A DNA stretch of 64,000 nucleotides from Cryptomeria japonica (lineage: Eukaryota; Streptophyta; Pinopsida; Cupressales; Cupressaceae), in contig NC_081410.1 of NCBI RefSeq assembly GCF_030272615.1, positions 192,713,619 through 192,777,618 of the forward strand, in the 5' to 3' direction. Shown piece after piece: positions 1 to 10,620 of the stretch. How positions within the stretch are numbered: position 1 is the first letter of the stretch; the number at the start of each line of letters is the position of its first letter. Both the position numbers and the translations under genes were made by a program. The notes beneath the pieces were generated by a model. The model made no database searches and was not told where the DNA came from. It saw nothing but the letters and a program-made list of their open reading frames with translations.

Positions 1-227
1 TGATCAGACATAGGAAAAGAAATTTGAGAATACAAATGCTTGTATCTACCAATAAAATTAGTCACTTTTTCTTAAACATCTTGTTTACAATGCATCAAGT
101 CAATCAAAATGATTTTAGGACCAATATTATTGTGAAATTTTTGAATGAAAGCATTAGTCAATTGTTGAAAAGAAGTAATAGAATAAGGAGGAAAAGAAAA
201 ATACCATTCCAAAGCTTTTATCCCTCA
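1..227 (-). pseudogene. Gypsy-like gag fragment (element A, distal part)
   Basis: On the minus strand this is the continuation of the gag sequence at 15616-16568, separated from it by the 15.4-kb element B. The stretch matches the capsid region of the related copies at 11651-12136 and 51819-52253, including the segment with residues like GRYKHLCS. Joining 15616 to 227 across one copy of the duplicated GTGTT restores the gag order seen in the plus-strand copy. The fragment has stops and leaves the window at base 1, so the rest of element A lies outside. It is a decayed structural gene of a retrotransposon, with no evidence of function now. Confidence 0.8.
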
Positions 228-232
228 GTGTT

Positions 233-1414
233 TGTAATGGTGTGAAAAAGGGTGATGGAGAAGTCAAGAGGAAAGCTTTTCTCTCCTCAAGAGGAGGAGT
301 AAAAGTTTCACAAAACATTCTCCTCGGCCTCTCATACACATTACATTTAAAAGATGGGGGATAATTCACTAGATCCAATTTCAATAGAAAGAGATTGAAT
401 GTTAAGTGAATTGACAATTAATTTTAAAAGTCAAAGTAACCCCTCTTTTAGAATGGATACGTTGAATTATGTGATTTAAGGCTAAGTGTAAATGTGACAA
501 AGAAATTATTATAACCTGAGGTATAAATGCATGATGAAGTTGTGCACCTAGAATTAGCAGTAAAATGCTGAAAGGAACTTCCCCTGCAAATTTGGGTGGA
601 AGTTGTTGGGACGTGTTCAAAATGCACACGGTCCTCCAAAAAATCTGCACGCCAAAAAGGGTTTTTCTGTCTCTGAAAATGAAGTCCAAATCTACAAATA
701 CAGCTACACACCTACAACCTACACATAGAAAAGAGGAAATGTTGTTGGGATTGGAGGTTTACCTTTAGGTCAAACCCTAGTTTTGGAATTAACTAAATGA
801 TGAAAAGTACTTGCAAGTAAATTAAAGTAAATTACTAAAGTAGAATTCACCTCAAGAGAGGGTACAATTGAAATGTTGATAGAGTTGTTTGAAAGAATAT
901 GTAGAATTGAATGTCAAGAGAGATATCCATTCAATGGTTGAATCCTTGACTTGAATACAACACCTATCCTTGAAAGGAGACTTGAGATGCTCAATTCTTG
1001 AATGCTTGAATGACGATAATACTTGTTCACCTTACTTTTGCTTATGCAAATAGGAAGGGACAATGTGTTATATATTCATCGATTAGGGTTAATTGAATAA
1101 TTGTTCATTATAGGTCAACATAGGGAAACTTTTTCCCACCTCCAAAATGCAAAGCCCAATGTAAAGTTTGAATGAAGGGGGGCCAAAATAGGGAAAGGAT
1201 AGGGGCACCACACCCCTATTGTAGGTGCCACACCCCTATCCTATCCTAATTCAGAATAGGAAGTGGCAAAAGGGAGTGCGGGGTGCGATGAAATGAAAGC
1301 TTCAAGCAGTGTGAGCATGTCTCGAGTCTCCAATCAGGCTTGGAGATTCATTTCGTCAATGTGAAGACCCAAATATGGTTGAAAATTGCAACATCATAAT
1401 TTTATGACGTTACA
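233..1414 (-). repeat. 3' LTR of element B
   Basis: 1182 bp. It begins on the minus strand TGTAACGTCATAAAATT and ends CACCATTACA. It matches the 5' LTR at 14392-15610 throughout, with small indels. A TATA-like stretch (ttatata on the plus strand, near 1069) sits in the same place as TATATAAG in the other copies. The imperfect hairpin arms GACGTGT and ACACGGTC (near 610-632) have lost one base relative to the 5' copy. Confidence 0.88.
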
Positions 1415-1807
1415 TTTAGCCCCCACTTTAGCGGGAGTATAAGCGTATGCCAATACTACTAGTAAAGTACAAGGAAACAAGATTGAAAAGACTTTCACCA
1501 TGTCAAGGAGGCGAGATACACCAAGCATCTAGTGGACTAAGGATCTTATAAATTCGATTGAAAAAGTAAAAGGGAAGATCAAGAGAGAAAACCATGAGTG
1601 CAAGTAGTGAGGTTCCCCTCACTATGAGTCTTGAAAAGCAAGGATACCAAAAAATTACAAAGCAAAGACAAGTTCACTAAGTAACTTTAAATATCAAAGC
1701 AAAGCCAAGTTCACTAAGTTCACTAAGTAACTTTAAAGACCAAGAAGAGAGAGAGAGGTAGAGGATCTACGGTGATAATGTAGCTAATCTAGAACGACAT
1801 CCACCTC
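1415..1807 (-). other. 3' untranslated region and polypurine tract of element B
   Basis: Read on the minus strand, the purine-rich tract AAGTGGGGGCTAAA abuts the 3' LTR, as expected for the plus-strand primer. Upstream is a short imperfect tandem duplication (about 1655-1735) built on AAAGTTACTTAGTGAACTT. The same untranslated stretch is found in element H at 60720-60993. No gene is seen here. Confidence 0.65.
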
Positions 1808-2625
1808 CTAATCTTGTTGACCACTATTTCGAGAAGGTGGGAAACATGCCAGAGGAGCAACATTGAGCATAGAAGATGGAGATATCACAAGATACAAACA
1901 AGGACAATTCCCATGTGCTAAGTCACTTTGTTCGATTCTAGGAGATAGGATTAAGGCTTTTGAAAATTCTACAAATAGATATTTGTCCATATCAACATAT
2001 TCATAGTCACTATTAGAAGCATTAGGAGTTGTATTGCCATCACGAATAATATATCCACCTATTTCTTCATCAATATTTATACAACGAGGAGTGAGAAGAT
2101 GAATAGGAATAAAACCATCGCATGTTTTTTGCAACTTATGATTTGGAGATGTAGGTTCAACATCTTCCTTAGGAGAAAAGAGAATCTTGTGAACTATTGG
2201 AGTTTTGGGAGATTGAATGTTTTGAGGCACAACTTCATGAGCTTGAGCACAAGGCTTTCATTGTCATTCTCTCACACAATGATTCCATTAATTCTTACCA
2301 AAAGACTGAGAAGGAGGAGGAATATTCTCATCTCTAGTGGTTGGAGGTTTAGGTTGAGGTCTTCTAGGTTGGACAATAGGAGAGGCAGGTCTCTTCTCTC
2401 TATAAGAGCAAGGAGGTGGAACTACACCATATAAAGGAAGAATGTTTGGTCTAGGAAGGAGACCGGGTCCATCATGAGCAGGAGGTATAGGTCTAACCTT
2501 AGGAGGAATATTGTTGTTCTTCTTAGGAGAAGGCATAGTTTCATCCATAAGAATAGGTTGGGAATATCCCTTAGGAGGAAGATTAGTTCTATTCCGTCAA
2601 GGAAATAAGATCCTCTTCAAGAAGG
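1808..2625 (-). pseudogene. Proline-rich tail and C-terminal ORF of element B
   Basis: This is the distal part of the element B coding region, cut off from the protease by element C. The first part (about 2288-2548) is rich in Pro and Lys and matches 53503-53796 of element H. After a stop, a second open stretch (1808-2230, about 140 residues) runs to the 3' UTR. It contains no motif I recognise, and no FVDD or YVDD box or other reverse-transcriptase motif. It lies where pol would start in an autonomous Gypsy element. The junction CCATCCTT/CTTGAAGA at 2625 is continuous with the uninterrupted copy at about 53480. Confidence 0.6.
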
Positions 2626-3767
2626 TGATAGGTCCAATATGGAAAGCTAATGTACTAAGAGGGGAGGGGTGAATCAGTACTCCAAAACTTTTATTTAATA
2701 ATGACCTTACTATTATGCATAAATAGAATAGTGCAGTAACATAAAATAAAGTTAAAACAAATAGATAACAATCATACATGATTCACTCCATAACACATAT
2801 ATTTTGGTTACGCAGAAACTCTTGGTTAGATAGAAAAACTGTGGTGGGGATGGCACCCACAACTTCACTACTGCAATAATAAAGATTGCTCGGTTAGACT
2901 AACATTTAGCTATTTCTGATAGCTTACCTTGTTAGGAGTAACAAGATTTGTTAGATCTACCTTGCTAAAGGATTTCACAACATTATTCTGAATGCTGCAC
3001 CTGGTTAGAGGCTTTACAATTTATAGACTTGGTTAGAGTCTTTTACCCTGTTAAAGGTTTCTCTTTCAACTTCACAATATTACAATAAAATCATTACAAA
3101 CATCTGCAACTTTACATCTAAAATGTTATAGCAGATTCTATGTGCTCAGAATAAGATTACCTTTCTTATAGCATACCTCGGTAACCCATATAGTAACTTG
3201 GTAAACCCTTCTGTTTACTCTGTTCTTCGACTGTTCTTTGAAAACCTTCTCGGTGACCTCTGTGTCTCTATAACAGTCTTCCTTCATACATATATGCACA
3301 CACCTTGTTCTTAATCCATGCTGTATAAATAGATCTCTTAAAATGGTGATCCAATTGATTGCTTCGATCTTACAAACAAGATTCCTCGAATGAATAACTA
3401 AACAAAATATTTCATTGGTTAGATTGTCCTTGTAATCACACACAATCTTCTAGTGCAATTTCCAATGTATAACGGTTAGATGTGCCTCGATTCTTGTAAC
3501 ACGTTTTCATATGCATGTACAGGTTCAATGTATCTGGTAACATGTTTCACTTGATGAATATCAACTCAGTGTGTTAACTTTACTGCTCAGTAGCCATAAA
3601 AAGATACTTGGTAGATGACTTCAGTGTACACTATGTTTTGTGACTGCTTTCTTCTGTAACCGACTAGACTGTGCATACCGACTGCATGATTCAGTAGTGC
3701 TAACCGACTAGAATATATAATATGACTTTGAATATAAAAACTAATGGCAAGTTGATAAGTAGTAACA
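2626..3767 (-). repeat. 3' LTR of element C
   Basis: 1142 bp, a direct repeat of 9462-10620. Relative to the 5' copy it lacks about 20 bp around 3680, between two ACCGACT repeats. The missing segment contains the only clear TATA box (TATAAATAGAG) of the 5' LTR. Confidence 0.88.
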
Positions 3768-4098
3768 ATCTCCCCTTTTGACATTAGTTGAGATGTTTGA
3801 CAAAAACTACTTTCAAAGTCATAACTCAAAAATCTATATACTTTGCACAATGACTACACTTGACAATATATACAATAGTCAATGAAATAGTATATGCAGA
3901 TATACTCCCCTTATCATTATTCTATACATTACTTGATTTTGCATGCTTGGTGTTGTTTTGTGCTTGCTCTGCTAGCTCTGCATATTCTGCTCGGTATACT
4001 CCCCTATATATAATACCCAAAACTGTATTACTCTCCAAATATAATATATTACTCCCCTTATGTAGTATTACTCCCCTTTTTTGACAAACATCAAAAAC
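3768..4098 (-). other. 3' UTR of element C with repeated polypurine motifs
   Basis: Non-coding stretch between the stop of the long ORF and the 3' LTR. On the sense (minus) strand the motif GGGGAGTA or GGGGAGA recurs at about 4071-4078, 4051-4057, 4001-4007, 3905-3912 and 3770-3777. The last copy abuts the LTR and is the functional-looking polypurine tract. The upstream copies resemble decoy or duplicated tracts. Confidence 0.6.
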
Positions 4099-7000
4099 TT
4101 AATTGCCATCCGGGGGCAGTAACTGATCAAAAATAGATTTATACTTGTTCTGGGTGTCGGTGAGTGCGACTGAGAGTGCATCCATTACACTTTCCATTAA
4201 AGAATTTTCTGCTTGAATATCAGCCAATAGTGATATTAAGCCATCAAGAGTGCTTCCCTCTTGTGTAGTAGATAGGCGTGTAGCTCGGTTAATCTGCTCT
4301 TGAACTGATGAGAGATGAGGAAGGAACAATGTCTGCAGGGTCATTATATCCATCCTAATCTTATGCTCTTCATTTTTGAGTTCTAACTGTTGAGCCATGA
4401 GCTGTTGAAGCTTGGTATAAAAATTCTGAATTGAATTACGCTCGGTGGTCAACTTATTGGAGACATCAGTGATCTCTTTCTCAATTGCATCAGTTTTATT
4501 CTTGATATCTTTAATGAATAAGGAAAATGTACAAAGTTTCTGAAATAAATAAAGAATATGCTTGAGTTGAGGGGACAACTCAGCAATGGATTTGACAAGC
4601 TTTACTTTTCCTATAGCGAGAGCTTTTTGTACCTCTTCTATCATCTTTGCAGTAAGCTCTTTATCTTTTAGCTTGCTTAAGTACTCAGATGCATCAACTC
4701 CAGATGTTTCTATTTGAGTAAGGAGTTCATCCAGTTGAATGTGGATGGTTGCATCAATTGACACTGTTGCTGAAGGTAGCATATCTGTTAGCAGTGTCTT
4801 CACCTTCTGGAGTACTTTATTCTTCTTTTGAGTGGCCAATTGTTTTTCTTGTTTAGCCTTTGCTTTGCATAGTTCACCAAAATCAGTAAGTGCTTGCCCT
4901 TTTAATTTTGAAATATCCATATTGGGCAACACTATCGGTTTAGTTAAATCAATCTTGAAACTATGCTTTCTCACCTTCTTCTCTTTACCTTTCACCGAGT
5001 GAACCACTACAATAGCTTAAGAGGCTTGAGAACCCTCGGTAGGTTGCTCGGTAGAGACAACACTTTGGTTGGTTTCTTTAGCCTCGATAGTGTCCTTTGA
5101 TGTCTCAGTGCTTGGTGTCTCAGATGTAACATTTTTCGTGCTAGAAGGTGCTTGAGAGGTTTGTTCTTGTGAAGTACCTTCTGCTGTAGACTTTTGACCT
5201 TCGGTGCCTTCATCTGTATCCTTAGGAGCTTCGGTAGAGATAGGTGGCTTGATCAACGGATAAGACTGAACTTGTACTATCACAGATTCACTAGATACAA
5301 GTTTTGCATAGGTAGTGCCTTCTATCATTTCCTACTCTGGTGCTTCTACATCCATGACATCTTCATCAATTTGAATAGTGTCAGCCAGGTCTTGCTCGGT
5401 AGCATCAAGACCTTGCTCGGTGACATCAACATCTTGCTCAGTGACATCAAAAATTTCAATTTGAGATTGTTCACTGACACCCTTTCGTTTGAAGATATCC
5501 AGCCACTTGGCTTTTGTCTCATTTTCTACATCAATGTATAGCCCATTCATCAATTTTAAGGCTCTCTGTTTGACAAGAAATTTAGAATTGTATGTTGTCA
5601 ACTGCTCCTTTATTTCTACTATAGACATATCAGGAAATAGATGGACTAGACTTCTTTCTCTTATTTGTTTCTCTGAGTCCATTGCATATTTCCATCTATT
5701 ATCAATATGTAAGTATAATTCACTCGGAAGTGACTTTACTAGTTCTAATGGAGCTAGCCGAAACTTTAGAAGTGTGCAAATGACAGCTTCTTCAATTTTT
5801 CGCTTCTCATCATTATTCCTAGTCTCATACTTAACATATCTAAATCCTACAAATCCACCATATTCTTTAAGATTGGCACAAAAGTTTTCAATGCTATGAA
5901 TATTTACCTTCTTGCTTTTTACAAACTGAAATTTGTTTGCATCATCAGATTTTGTATCACTGGACTCTTTTGCCAAAATGAGTCTCCGAGTATATTTCTT
6001 GTAGGTTTTGGTTACCTTGGGAATAGTAACACTCTTTTGCTTCTTACTCAGTGATGCAGTTGATGCTCTAGTGTTGGGTCTCTTTGTTGGTGGAGTCGGT
6101 AGGGCCTTTGTAATGTCCTATTTCTTTCTTTTCAAAACTTTACCCTTAGGCAACTCGGTACTTAATGTTATTGCTTCCTCTTGATCTTCTAATTCCTCTT
6201 CGGTAATGGCGAGAGTTCCTTTGACAGGTGTAGAGGAGGATTCTTCTCCGAATTTCTCAAATAAAACCTTTATCATCTTGGTAGCCTTTCTTGTAGCTTT
6301 AGGTACTACAATGCTCATTTTCACTTTTTCTTTCACTTCTTCATAAGTACCATATCTTAGTTTAGTAGCATGCCTTGGAAATGGCAGATAGGCATCAATT
6401 TGTTGTTGTGTAATATCATAGTCAATCTCATAACCCATTGGTGGCAAATATTGAGTCCTTAGTTCAACAGCATTCATATAACAGTAATCGGAGTCTACCT
6501 CAAAACATATATCATCCTTATATTTTTCTACCAGTTGTGGTGGAATCATGTACCTGTTGTGCATCTTCTCTTGAAATTTGTTGAAATAGTCATCCATGAT
6601 ATCATTAAAATTATCTCCCAATTTCTTGATAAAGTCATTTATTTGATGGGTGATAGGTCGGTGTAGCTCCCAAACTACTTTACTGACTGAGGGAAAGAAC
6701 CTCTCAAAGTAGAAAAACATGCATACAAGAAGTGAACCAAACTTCAGTGTATTTGTTGAGTTGTTCTTCTTCGGCTTCCTTATTGTGTTCAGGTTCTCAA
6801 ACAAGTTCTTCAGTAGCATTTCACATAGGTCTACTTTCATTCCCTTTTTCACTATTTTGTAGGCTAAGTCAACTGTTGCACATGGTACACTGTTTTCCCT
6901 TGCTGATTGGAAGAAACAGTAACCAATAACTCTAATTGCAAATTTAAGCTCTGCATCAGTGACATTGTTCAATTCCAATCTTCAGTAATCAGATTCTACT

Positions 7001-7479
7001 CTAGTTAGACTGATTAACTCCTTTTGTGATATCATTTTCTGTGCTTGTGCATGATCATAGATAAAATACCCGGTGATCACATGAATGATTTCCTTAGTGA
7101 TTTTGAATGGTTTCTCCTCTAGCCACATAAAATCATCATGGACTCTGCTTAAAACAAACTTAACCCATTGGGGTTTGAACACACGGGGATAGGCTAGGGC
7201 TTTAGTTGATACCTTGATTTTGATATGCTCATACTTGCTATCCATTTTGCCATCGGTACAAAGTTCATCATATGTATCACTAATCTCAACATGATCGAGC
7301 TCTTCAACACAGAACTTGGTGAAGAATCTAACATCTTCTACTAACAAGACTCGATTAGGGATGAGTGAGAATGCAGTTTTGTCATCTGGTTCAGAGGCGG
7401 CTTTAGGAGTCAAAGAGTACTTCAGCGAGGGCTTCTCCACATTCTTGACAACTACAGGATCTTGGATCTTGGGCGCCAT
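4099..7479 (-). pseudogene. Giant ORF of element C, unknown function (about 1127 codons, four in-frame stops)
   Basis: One reading frame runs from an ATG at 7479 (MAPKIQDP) to the stop at 4099. It is broken by four in-frame stops (6982-6984 TGA, 6118-6120 TAG, 5332-5334 TAG, 5017-5019 TAA) but by no frameshift. Layout: an N-terminal alpha-helical region of about 450 residues, including the segments KITKEIIHVITGYF and KFGSLLVCMFFYFERFF; a basic, Ser/Thr/Pro-rich linker; a second folded stretch around residues 510-710; a Thr/Glu/Ser-rich acidic region with repeated VTEQ-type units; and a Lys-rich C-terminal part with long predicted coiled coil ending LLPPDGN. No protease, integrase or polymerase motif is present. 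The N-terminal half recalls the poorly characterised plant transposon-associated proteins, but I assign no function. It may be a captured host gene or an element-specific protein. Confidence 0.7.
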
Positions 7480-8025
7480 TGTAGATTTCAGGTACAAACT
7501 TAGCAAATTATCCTTAGGGTTTGATGGTTTACAAACGACTGACGCTTCACACTCGGTAGATAGTAGCAATTTGACAAGATTGAAAATCAGCTTAATAGTG
7601 TGATGAGATTTGATGTAAATACCTTGAAATTCGCTCTAAATGAAGTTTGATCGCCTTGATTCGCTTTGCTCTTCTTTCTCGAAAACTTGGTGAATGAGAA
7701 TGACCATGAAAATACTTTTAAGTACACAAAATACCTTATCGGGCTCTGTGCGGATTAGGTCAAAACATTAAATGCACTCGGTTTACCTTTAACCGATTTA
7801 CTCCTTTTTTTTCATTTTAACCGAGTAACCAAATTTCCCTCATTTACCGACTTGACAAGCTTCTTGTATACACCGACTTGACAAGTTTCCTGTAAAGTAC
7901 TTTTGATAGAATTTCAAAATTACTAATGCATCTTGACTATGCAAATTTTGAATTTTGTACATAATGGAATAGGAACTGTTATGATTTAACCTTTAGAGAA
8001 TGCAGTCCCTTCATACCTTTTCTAA
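7480..8025 (-). other. Inter-ORF region of element C
   Basis: Spacer of about 550 bp between gag and the giant ORF. It is AT-rich, with several copies of CCGAGT, ACCGACT or CTCGGT, and a short direct repeat CACCGACTTGACAAG (about 7842-7890). The frame of the giant ORF stays open upstream of its first likely ATG to 7569. A splice-donor-like AAGGTATTT lies near 7620, but I cannot place a matching acceptor. There is no convincing TATA box. Confidence 0.45.
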
Positions 8026-9399
8026 TTAATTTGGAATAGGTGCACTTAACTCGGTAGGTAAGGTGCTTTCTTCATCTGACATGATTTCCTTCTTTTTCCA
8101 AATCATCTTAAATTTTTCTTTTATCTCTTCAGAGTCTCTTCTAGGTTGATCTCTGCAATCTCTAGCTAAATGTCTAGCTTTGTGACAATGAAAACATGCC
8201 ATAATAGGATTTCTCCATGATCTTCGGTTGTTCATTCCAAACCTTATAAAATAGTTGGCACTAATATGTCCATATCTTCCACAACATTCGCACCATATCC
8301 TTATATTGTAATCCCATGGTACTACTGCATATTGTTGGTAAGGATTTGTGTGAGTTTGGTAACCACTGGTGTTTGCTCGGTAACCACTAGTGTTTTCTCG
8401 GTGTACACACCACATGTGATTCTTTTGCTTAGACCAACACTTCTTGGTACTATGTCCATATATATTGCAGTTTCTACAAAACCCTTTGAATTTTGCCTTC
8501 TGATAGTTGTTAAGAGACTTTGTCCTACATTGATTAGATGAGTGACCATATTTATTGCAATTGTAACAATACTCATTTGACTTAGAGATATTCGATTGCT
8601 TACCTTTTCTGATCTAGCATATGTTGGCAATATGACCTTGATTTCCACAGTAGTAACAAATAGGCTTCTTCTTTTTGATGTTCTTCTTGTTTCCAGCTTG
8701 CTTTGATGATTCTCCTCTCTCGGTAGTATGAATTGCTTTCTCGGTAGAGTCTTTTCCTTTGTAACCGAGTCCTGCATCTTTGTTGGGTCTTCTTGTATTC
8801 AGTTGCTCATCCAACATCTTTGATGCATCATAACTCTACTTCAATGTTTCTTTGGATTTCTTCTTTGTTTCAAGTTCATCAGTCAACCTTGATATTTCAA
8901 GTTTCAATGCTTGATTTTCATCATTCTTTAGAATTGCTTCATGATGTGCATAACCTACTTGATCTGTCATATTTTGTTGAATCCCAGTCAACCTTATGAT
9001 TTCATCATTCTTATCAGATACTAAGACTTCAAGTTGTTGTTTCTCTCTTTGTAGATCTCTTGCTTTATCCTCAGTTGTCCTCAATGCATCTAGATTTTCA
9101 GTCATCTATGTACTAAAATGTTCATGTTCTCTTTTCATTGCTTTTAGTTGATCATTCAATGCTGTGTTCTTTTCTTTCAGTGCTCCAATCATTTCTTCAG
9201 TCTCTTCAGATATACTATTCTTAGATGATGTCTCAATTTGTTCCACTAACTCTTGAGAATCCTGCAAGTCATCAGATAATCTTCTTCTTACTTTCAGAGA
9301 TTTTTGCATTTGCCTTTGCATGTCTGCAATCACTTGATTTGCATGATCCATCTCTTCTTGCAGATACACAATCCTCCGAGAATTTTTATAGCCTTCCAT
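8026..9399 (-). pseudogene. Gag-like protein of element C with a zinc-knuckle array
   Basis: A single frame from the ATG at 9399 (MEGYKNSRR) to 8026, about 457 codons, with three in-frame TAG stops (9106-9108, 8836-8838, 8614-8616) and no frameshift. The N-terminal half is a long heptad-rich coiled coil (LQEEMDHANQVIADMQRQ and onward). The C-terminal half carries CX2CX4HX4C knuckles: CYYCGNQGHIANIC, CYNCNKYGHSSNQC, CRNCNIYGHSTKKC, a degenerate fourth (CECCGRYGHISANY, last Cys replaced) and CFHCHKARHLARDC. Most plant Copia gags have one or two. A normal capsid domain is not obvious. The role would be RNA binding and packaging. The stop pattern fits decay by C-to-T change. Confidence 0.72.
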
Positions 9400-9447
9400 T
9401 GATAAGATCTTTCTCTTTAGGTAGTTAAACCCTTTTCCAAGATTCAA

Positions 9448-9459
9448 GCTCTGATACCA
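9448..9459 (-). promoter_or_regulatory. Primer-binding site of element C
   Basis: On the minus strand the bases TGGTATCAGAGC lie two bases after the end of the 5' LTR. This is the usual plant Copia primer site, complementary to the 3' end of initiator Met tRNA. It fixes the orientation of the element and the 5' LTR boundary. Confidence 0.92.
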
Positions 9460-9461
9460 AT

Positions 9462-10620
9462 TGTGAGGCCCAATATGGAAAGCTAATTTATTGAGAGGGG
9501 AGGGGTGAATCAATACTCCAAAAAATTTCTTTAATAATAACCTTACTATTATGCATAAACAGAATAGTGCACTAACATAAAATAAAGTTAAAACAAACAG
9601 ATAACAATCATACATGATTCACTCCATAACACATATATTTTGGTTACGCAGAAACTCTTGGTTAGAGAGAAAAACTGCGGTGGGGATGGCACCCACAACT
9701 TCACTACTGCAATAATAAAGATTGCTCGGTTAGAGCAACATTTAGCTATTTCTGACAGCTTACCCTGTTAGGAGTAACAAGATCTGTTAGATCTACCTTG
9801 CTAAAGGATTTCACAACATTATTCTAAATGCTGCACCTGGTTAAAGGCTTTACAATTTATAGACTTGGTTAGAGTCTTTTACCCTGTTAAAGGTTTCTCT
9901 TTCAACTTCACAATATTACAATAAAATCATTACAAACATCTGCAACTTTACATCTAAAATGTTATAGTAGATTCTATGTAATTAGAATAAGATTACCTTG
10001 CTTATAGCATACCTCGGTAACCCATATAGTAACTCAGTAAACCCTTCTATTTACTCTGTTCTTCGACTGTTCTTTGAAAACCTTCTCGGTGACCTCTGTG
10101 TCTCTGTAACAGTCTTCCTTCATACATATATGCACACACCTTGTTCTTAATCCATGCTGTATAAATAGATCTCTTAAAATGGTGATCCAATTGATTGCTT
10201 CGATCTTACAAACAAGATTCCTCGAATGAATAACTAAACAAAATATTTCATTGGTTAGATTGACCTTGTAATCATGCACAATCTTCTAGTGTAATTTCCA
10301 ATGTATAACGATTAGATGTGCCTCGATTCTTGTAACACATTTTCATATGCATGTCTAGGTTCAATGTATCTGGTAACACGTTTCACTTGGTGAATATCAA
10401 CTCGGTGTGTTAACTTTATTGCTCGGTAGCCATAAAAAGATACTCAATAGACGGCTTCGGTGTACACTGTGTTCTATGACTGCTTTCTTCTTTAACCAAC
10501 TAGACTGTGCATACCGACTTCTCTATTTATACCGACTGCATGATTTGGTAGTGTTAACTGACTAGAATATATAGTATGACTTTGAATATAAAACTAATGG
10601 CAACTTGATAAGTAGTAACA
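9462..10620 (-). repeat. 5' LTR of element C
   Basis: About 1159 bp, matching 2626-3767 over its whole length with scattered substitutions. It starts TGTTACTACTTATC and ends CCTCACA, with about 2 bp of uncertainty at the inner end. A TATA box is visible at 10521-10531. Confidence 0.88.
10521..10531 (-). promoter_or_regulatory. TATA box in 5' LTR of element C
   Basis: TATAAATAGAG on the minus strand, inside a 20-bp segment missing from the 3' LTR. It is well placed to start transcription into the R region. Confidence 0.5.

Larger units (their letters stand above)
2626..10620 (-). mobile_element. Element C: LTR retrotransposon with gag and a giant unknown ORF, no pol
   Basis: An 8.0-kb element on the minus strand. 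It begins TGTTACTACTTATC at 10620 and ends at 2626, with LTRs of about 1.15 kb and flanking 5-mers aaagg (10621-10625) and gaagg (2621-2625), which differ by one base. The primer site is TGGTATCAGAGC (initiator Met tRNA type) and the polypurine tract is AAAAGGGGAGA, both typical of Copia elements. The 5.7-kb interior holds only a gag-like frame with zinc knuckles and an unrelated frame of about 1127 codons. No protease, integrase, reverse transcriptase or RNase H motif was seen on either strand. I therefore call it non-autonomous. It interrupts element B exactly within the tail coding region. Confidence 0.88.

Noticed and set aside
5194-5899. Plus-strand ORFs of 115 and 136 codons
   Set aside because: They are antisense to the giant ORF of element C, have no motif, and are explained by the sense frame being open.
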